Made by a program: the position numbers and the translations under genes
The notes under the pieces: model-generated
Databases searched by the model: none
Told to the model about the DNA's origin: nothing
What the model saw: the letters and a program-made list of their open reading frames with translations, nothing else
Shown here: one piece after another, positions 7,030-9,190 of the stretch
Numbering within the stretch: position 1 is the stretch's first letter
How the letters are laid out: every line of letters starts with the position of its first letter
NCBI GenBank assembly: GCA_964607915.1
Contig: CAZSMU010000146.1
Span: forward strand, 1 to 9,190
DNA: 9,190 nt
Direction of reading: 5' to 3'
Origin: JADJPL01 sp964607915
Lineage (GTDB): Bacteria; Bacteroidota; Bacteroidia; Chitinophagales; Saprospiraceae

Positions 7030-7238
7030 GGCTGTTTTTGCCGTGTTGTGTACATTCCTGTTTTAAAACACAAATGTTTTTTGCATCTTGTGGGCGATTT
7101 TAAAAGACTTGTTGCGAGGCGGATTATTAGGGGCAAAAAGTTCCTTTCCTGCTCATTTCCCTACTTTTTGGTCATAATAGTGTCCTATACTCCCTCAAAA
7201 GCTTTCGTACGGGTAGAAACGGTTGTTTTTTCCGTGCT
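7030..7238. repeat. Pair of imperfect 18-base repeats
   Basis: The 18 bases at 7030-7047 and at 7221-7238 agree in 15 positions (form GGyTGTTTTTkCCGTGyT). In each, a G/C-rich arm with CGG is followed by CCGT, so a short stem is possible: CACGG at 7017-7021 with CCGTG at 7041-7045, and ACGG at 7219-7222 with CCGT at 7232-7235. These may be chance matches in T-rich DNA. Confidence 0.3.
7059..7070. repeat. Perfect 12-bp palindrome
   Basis: TGTTTTAAAACA is fully self-complementary. It lies about 45 bases downstream of the predicted start of the candidate promoter at 6975-7005, where it could be an operator or simply an AT-rich chance palindrome. No second copy was seen. Confidence 0.35.
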
Positions 7239-7409
7239 TATCTGAATTCCTCGCCACAAGTCGGATAGTCGTAATTCGAATTTGTTTTCTTTGGCAAGCC
7301 TTGGCCAGTGCATGTAAAATTCTTCGAGACTGCCGGCCATAGCCTATTCCAACCTCGTTGCATTTCCTGGTGGCGACAGGGCATGCGCATGTGAAATGGG
7401 GTTTTTAAT

Positions 7410-7430
7410 CCGGTGGTGATAAAACGCCGG
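7410..7430 (+). promoter_or_regulatory. Hairpin in the leader just upstream of the SWIM gene
   Basis: CCGGTG (7410-7415) can pair with CGCCGG (7425-7430) through six pairs, one of them G-U, around a nine-base A-rich loop. It ends 23 bases before the ATG at 7454, so it would lie in the messenger leader or in the promoter. No following T-run suggests termination. A role in translation control or protein binding is possible but unproven. Confidence 0.35.
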
Positions 7431-7453
7431 TAAAATATTCAAAAATAGCTTGC

Positions 7454-9130
7454 ATGTACTTGATTTTCAAAGTACCCCGCGATTATTCATTCTCGCGGGC
7501 CATTGAGGGGTTAAAAGATGACCGAATTATTGAACTCTTTTCGAGACCTGTATTGCACAGGGCACATCGGAATGCAGAGCGCTTTGACCTCATTGATATT
7601 CAAAAGGGGCGGGTAGAGGCTGAAATTGCCGGTGTGCCCCGCTATGAACAAGAACTGGAGTTTCGCGACAGCCAGGTGTTTGGCCGTTGCTCCTGCCCGT
7701 TTGGCGACCACTGCAAACACATCGCGGCCTTGTTGATTCGGCTCCGGCAAATGGGGGCCGAGGCATTGCGCCCGCTCGATGAATCGCCTACGAGCCCTTT
7801 TGGTGGAGGTGCGTTCGACTTCGAAGCTTATCTGGAAACGCTGAGTGTGCCCGAACTGCGCAAGTTGTTGCTGGAGTTCACCCCGAAAGAATACCGTCGC
7901 AACCTCGCCCGCCAATTCAGGGGCGACAAGCAGGGGGGAGCCTTGCTCGAACAGGTGTCCGAACAGTTGAAGCAGATTTTCATACAGGCCGAGGCATCGG
8001 GCTCCGCGCGCTTTGAAGAGCAGCTCATCGAAGAACTTGAAAAACTCCGTCCGATCTGGTCGGTACAGAGCATCGCCGTCCTGCATGTGCTGAAAGACGC
8101 CGTCCGGCAAATAGATGCTTTGATAGAAGCAGGGTACCTGCGCGACCCTTCCACCGGATTGTATTTCGAAGGGGAAAAACTGGGTTTGTACCTGAGCGCG
8201 TTTGTAGCTGCCCAGGACGAGCCCAACGTCCTCCCCACGCTGGAGGGGTTGACCGATATCCTCAAAAACCTCGAACGGCCCTTCGCCTTGTCCGGCTTCG
8301 TCGCGCTCCTGCGGGACACCTCCGGGCTGAAAATCGAAGTTCTGAAACCGTACTTGTTGTCCGCCCGCTTTGCCGCCCTTCCCGCTTCGCATATCCAGAA
8401 ACTGGCCTGGAAGCGGCTCGAGCCCTTGTTGGGTCCTTCCCATCGGATACAGTTCCTGACGCTGCGCCAGTCCGATGCGTTTTTTATCAAAGAGTTGGCC
8501 GTGTCGTACCTGGATGAGTACCGTCCGGAAAAGGCGATCCAAACCCTGGAGGCAGCCCTCTCCTCCGGGAAGAGGATTGCCGGGAATACGGCAGACCTGT
8601 TTCGGATGCGCATCGAACTCGAGCGGGAATACCGCGAGGACAGAGAAATAGACGTCTGGCTGTCGCGCTTTGTACGGGAAACGGCTACGAAGGAGAGCCT
8701 GCAATACGCGCTCGGCCTGCAGCCCTCCCAGCGCGCCGAACTGGAACAGGTACTCCAACAGGCGAATGTGCTGGACTTCCTGGCTTACCTCGATGCAGAG
8801 GGGCGATACGATGAGGTTCTCCCCTTGCTGACCCGGATAGATGATCAACCGCACGAGGCAAAAGAATGGAAATACCAGTTCCTGTTGCGCCACAAAAAGC
8901 GATTTCCGGAGGCGGCCAAGGCGGTTTGTATTGATGTACTGGACGAAAACCTCCCCTTGGCCAATGAACGGGCGTATATGGCCGCAGCAGACGCACTGAG
9001 GCACCTGAAGGATATGGAACCCGCCCAGCGGTTCTCCATGCGCATGCATGCTATCTGCAATGAGTACCGTCGCCGCGCCCGTTTTATGGAAATTCTGGAG
9101 CGTGAACAATTGCTCGAGTTGGTGCAGTAG
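7454..9130 (+). CDS. SWIM zinc-finger protein with long helical C-terminal region
   Basis: A 558-residue protein. An N-terminal part (about 1-105) ends in a SWIM zinc finger, C79-x-C81-x5-C87-x-H89, in GRCSCPFGDHCKHIAALLIRL. The strands before it (GRVEAEIAGVPRYEQELEF, 52-70) match the arrangement seen at the start of many bacterial SWIM proteins and SWIM-SNF2 helicases. SWIM fingers bind DNA or proteins. No helicase motifs follow; instead a proline/glycine linker (about 108-120) leads to about 430 residues of mostly predicted helix, with TPR-like pairs such as IKELAVSYLDEYRPEKAIQTLEAAL (split at 345-369) and a basic end YRRRARFMEIL (538-548). This resembles the uncharacterised SWIM protein group COG4715, whose role is unknown. 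It has no signal peptide, so it is cytoplasmic. The ATG at 7454 starts the first strand directly. It lies alone after a 548-base gap, and its next neighbour is outside the window. A truncated SWIM-SNF2 helicase is less likely because the frame ends cleanly after a family-like C-terminus. Confidence 0.9.
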   Translation: MYLIFKVPRDYSFSRAIEGLKDDRIIELFSRPVLHRAHRNAERFDLIDIQKGRVEAEIAGVPRYEQELEFRDSQVFGRCSCPFGDHCKHIAALLIRLRQMGAEALRPLDESPTSPFGGGAFDFEAYLETLSVPELRKLLLEFTPKEYRRNLARQFRGDKQGGALLEQVSEQLKQIFIQAEASGSARFEEQLIEELEKLRPIWSVQSIAVLHVLKDAVRQIDALIEAGYLRDPSTGLYFEGEKLGLYLSAFVAAQDEPNVLPTLEGLTDILKNLERPFALSGFVALLRDTSGLKIEVLKPYLLSARFAALPASHIQKLAWKRLEPLLGPSHRIQFLTLRQSDAFFIKELAVSYLDEYRPEKAIQTLEAALSSGKRIAGNTADLFRMRIELEREYREDREIDVWLSRFVRETATKESLQYALGLQPSQRAELEQVLQQANVLDFLAYLDAEGRYDEVLPLLTRIDDQPHEAKEWKYQFLLRHKKRFPEAAKAVCIDVLDENLPLANERAYMAAADALRHLKDMEPAQRFSMRMHAICNEYRRRARFMEILEREQLLELVQ

Positions 9131-9190
9131 GGAAAGGGAATCTTGGCAACTATTTAGGGGTTGGGTGAAAAGCCTCGTCGTTGCCCTGGG

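Larger units (their letters stand above)
6906..7453. other. 548-base intergenic region without a convincing gene
   Basis: This gap between the DUF2490 and SWIM genes differs in composition from its surroundings; I count only 14 G or C in the 60 bases 6961-7020. A weak hairpin with CACC/GGTG arms (about 6922-6948) followed by a T-run near 6957-6963 could end the upstream transcript, but it is not a good terminator. A 74-codon frame from GTG 7021 to 7245 exists, but it is rich in Cys, Phe and Val, has a non-ATG start, no recognisable domain and codon use unlike the neighbouring genes, so I do not call it a gene. Other contents are listed separately: a promoter-like element, a palindrome, an imperfect repeat and a leader hairpin. 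It could be a long 5' leader or hold a small RNA. Confidence 0.6.

Noticed and set aside
7021..7245. A 74-codon plus-strand frame in the long gap
   Set aside because: It has a GTG start, codon use unlike the neighbours, many Cys, Phe and Val residues and no family resemblance. It could be real only if conserved in relatives.
7292..7308. A TGGC...TTGGCC stretch resembling a sigma-54 promoter before the SWIM gene
   Set aside because: The GG to GC distance is 11 rather than 12 bases and the flanks do not match.
7382..7391. Palindrome CATGCGCATG, also found at 9037-9046
   Set aside because: The second copy lies in coding sequence at Met-Arg-Met-His codons, and a 10-base self-complementary word twice in 9 kb is weak evidence without further copies.
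7511..9109. A 532-codon open frame on the minus strand, antisense to the SWIM gene
   Set aside because: The plus strand encodes a recognisable SWIM protein with a clean start and family-like C-terminus. The antisense product shows no domain, and long antisense frames are common opposite GC-rich genes.
9131..9190. The last 60 bases as a start of another gene or a terminator
   Set aside because: No clear start codon with a coding-like frame, no hairpin with a T-run and no promoter match were visible.

Overview
The window looks like a chromosomal piece of a Bacteroidota genome, probably in or near the Saprospiria (Lewinella/Haliscomenobacter-like). The evidence is a Reg_prop periplasmic sensor paired with a LytTR response regulator, the gene order miaB - stand-alone sigma-54 activator - lptE, a DUF2490 outer-membrane protein, signal peptides ending just before Gln, almost no Shine-Dalgarno sequences, and promoter elements resembling the Bacteroidota form TAnnTTTG. 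The coding regions are GC-rich and the gaps between genes AT-rich. The taxonomic placement is inference from gene content and no 16S is present.

Layout. (1) 1-1404, minus strand: a two-component pair. The LytTR response regulator is transcribed first (1404 to 652), followed 11 bases later by a Reg_prop sensor that runs off the left edge (640 to 1). (2) 1405-1608: a divergent intergenic region with a promoter candidate for miaB and an 11-bp direct repeat. (3) 1609-4839, plus strand: a tight run of miaB (tRNA methylthiotransferase), a sigma-54-dependent AAA+ activator with no N-terminal sensory domain, and an LptE-family lipoprotein for LPS export. (4) 4891-6905, plus strand: an exported class-C-type serine hydrolase followed 11 bases later by a DUF2490 outer-membrane protein, probably its own small transcription unit. 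(5) 6906-7453: 548 bases without a convincing gene, very AT-rich at the left end, with a promoter-like element, a palindrome, an imperfect repeat and a leader hairpin. (6) 7454-9130, plus strand: a 558-residue SWIM zinc-finger protein with a long C-terminal region of predicted helices. The last 60 bases hold nothing recognisable.

How the parts fit. The left part is a signalling module: a periplasmic beta-propeller senses a signal and probably passes it to a DNA-binding LytTR regulator. The centre combines tRNA modification, a sigma-54 activator and outer-membrane assembly. The hydrolase and DUF2490 proteins also act in the envelope. The SWIM protein is a nucleic-acid or protein-binding candidate without a visible partner. 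No mobile element, CRISPR array, rRNA or tRNA was seen. I found no clearly new multi-gene system; the least explained parts are the SWIM gene with its long leader and the sigma-54 activator that lacks a sensor domain.
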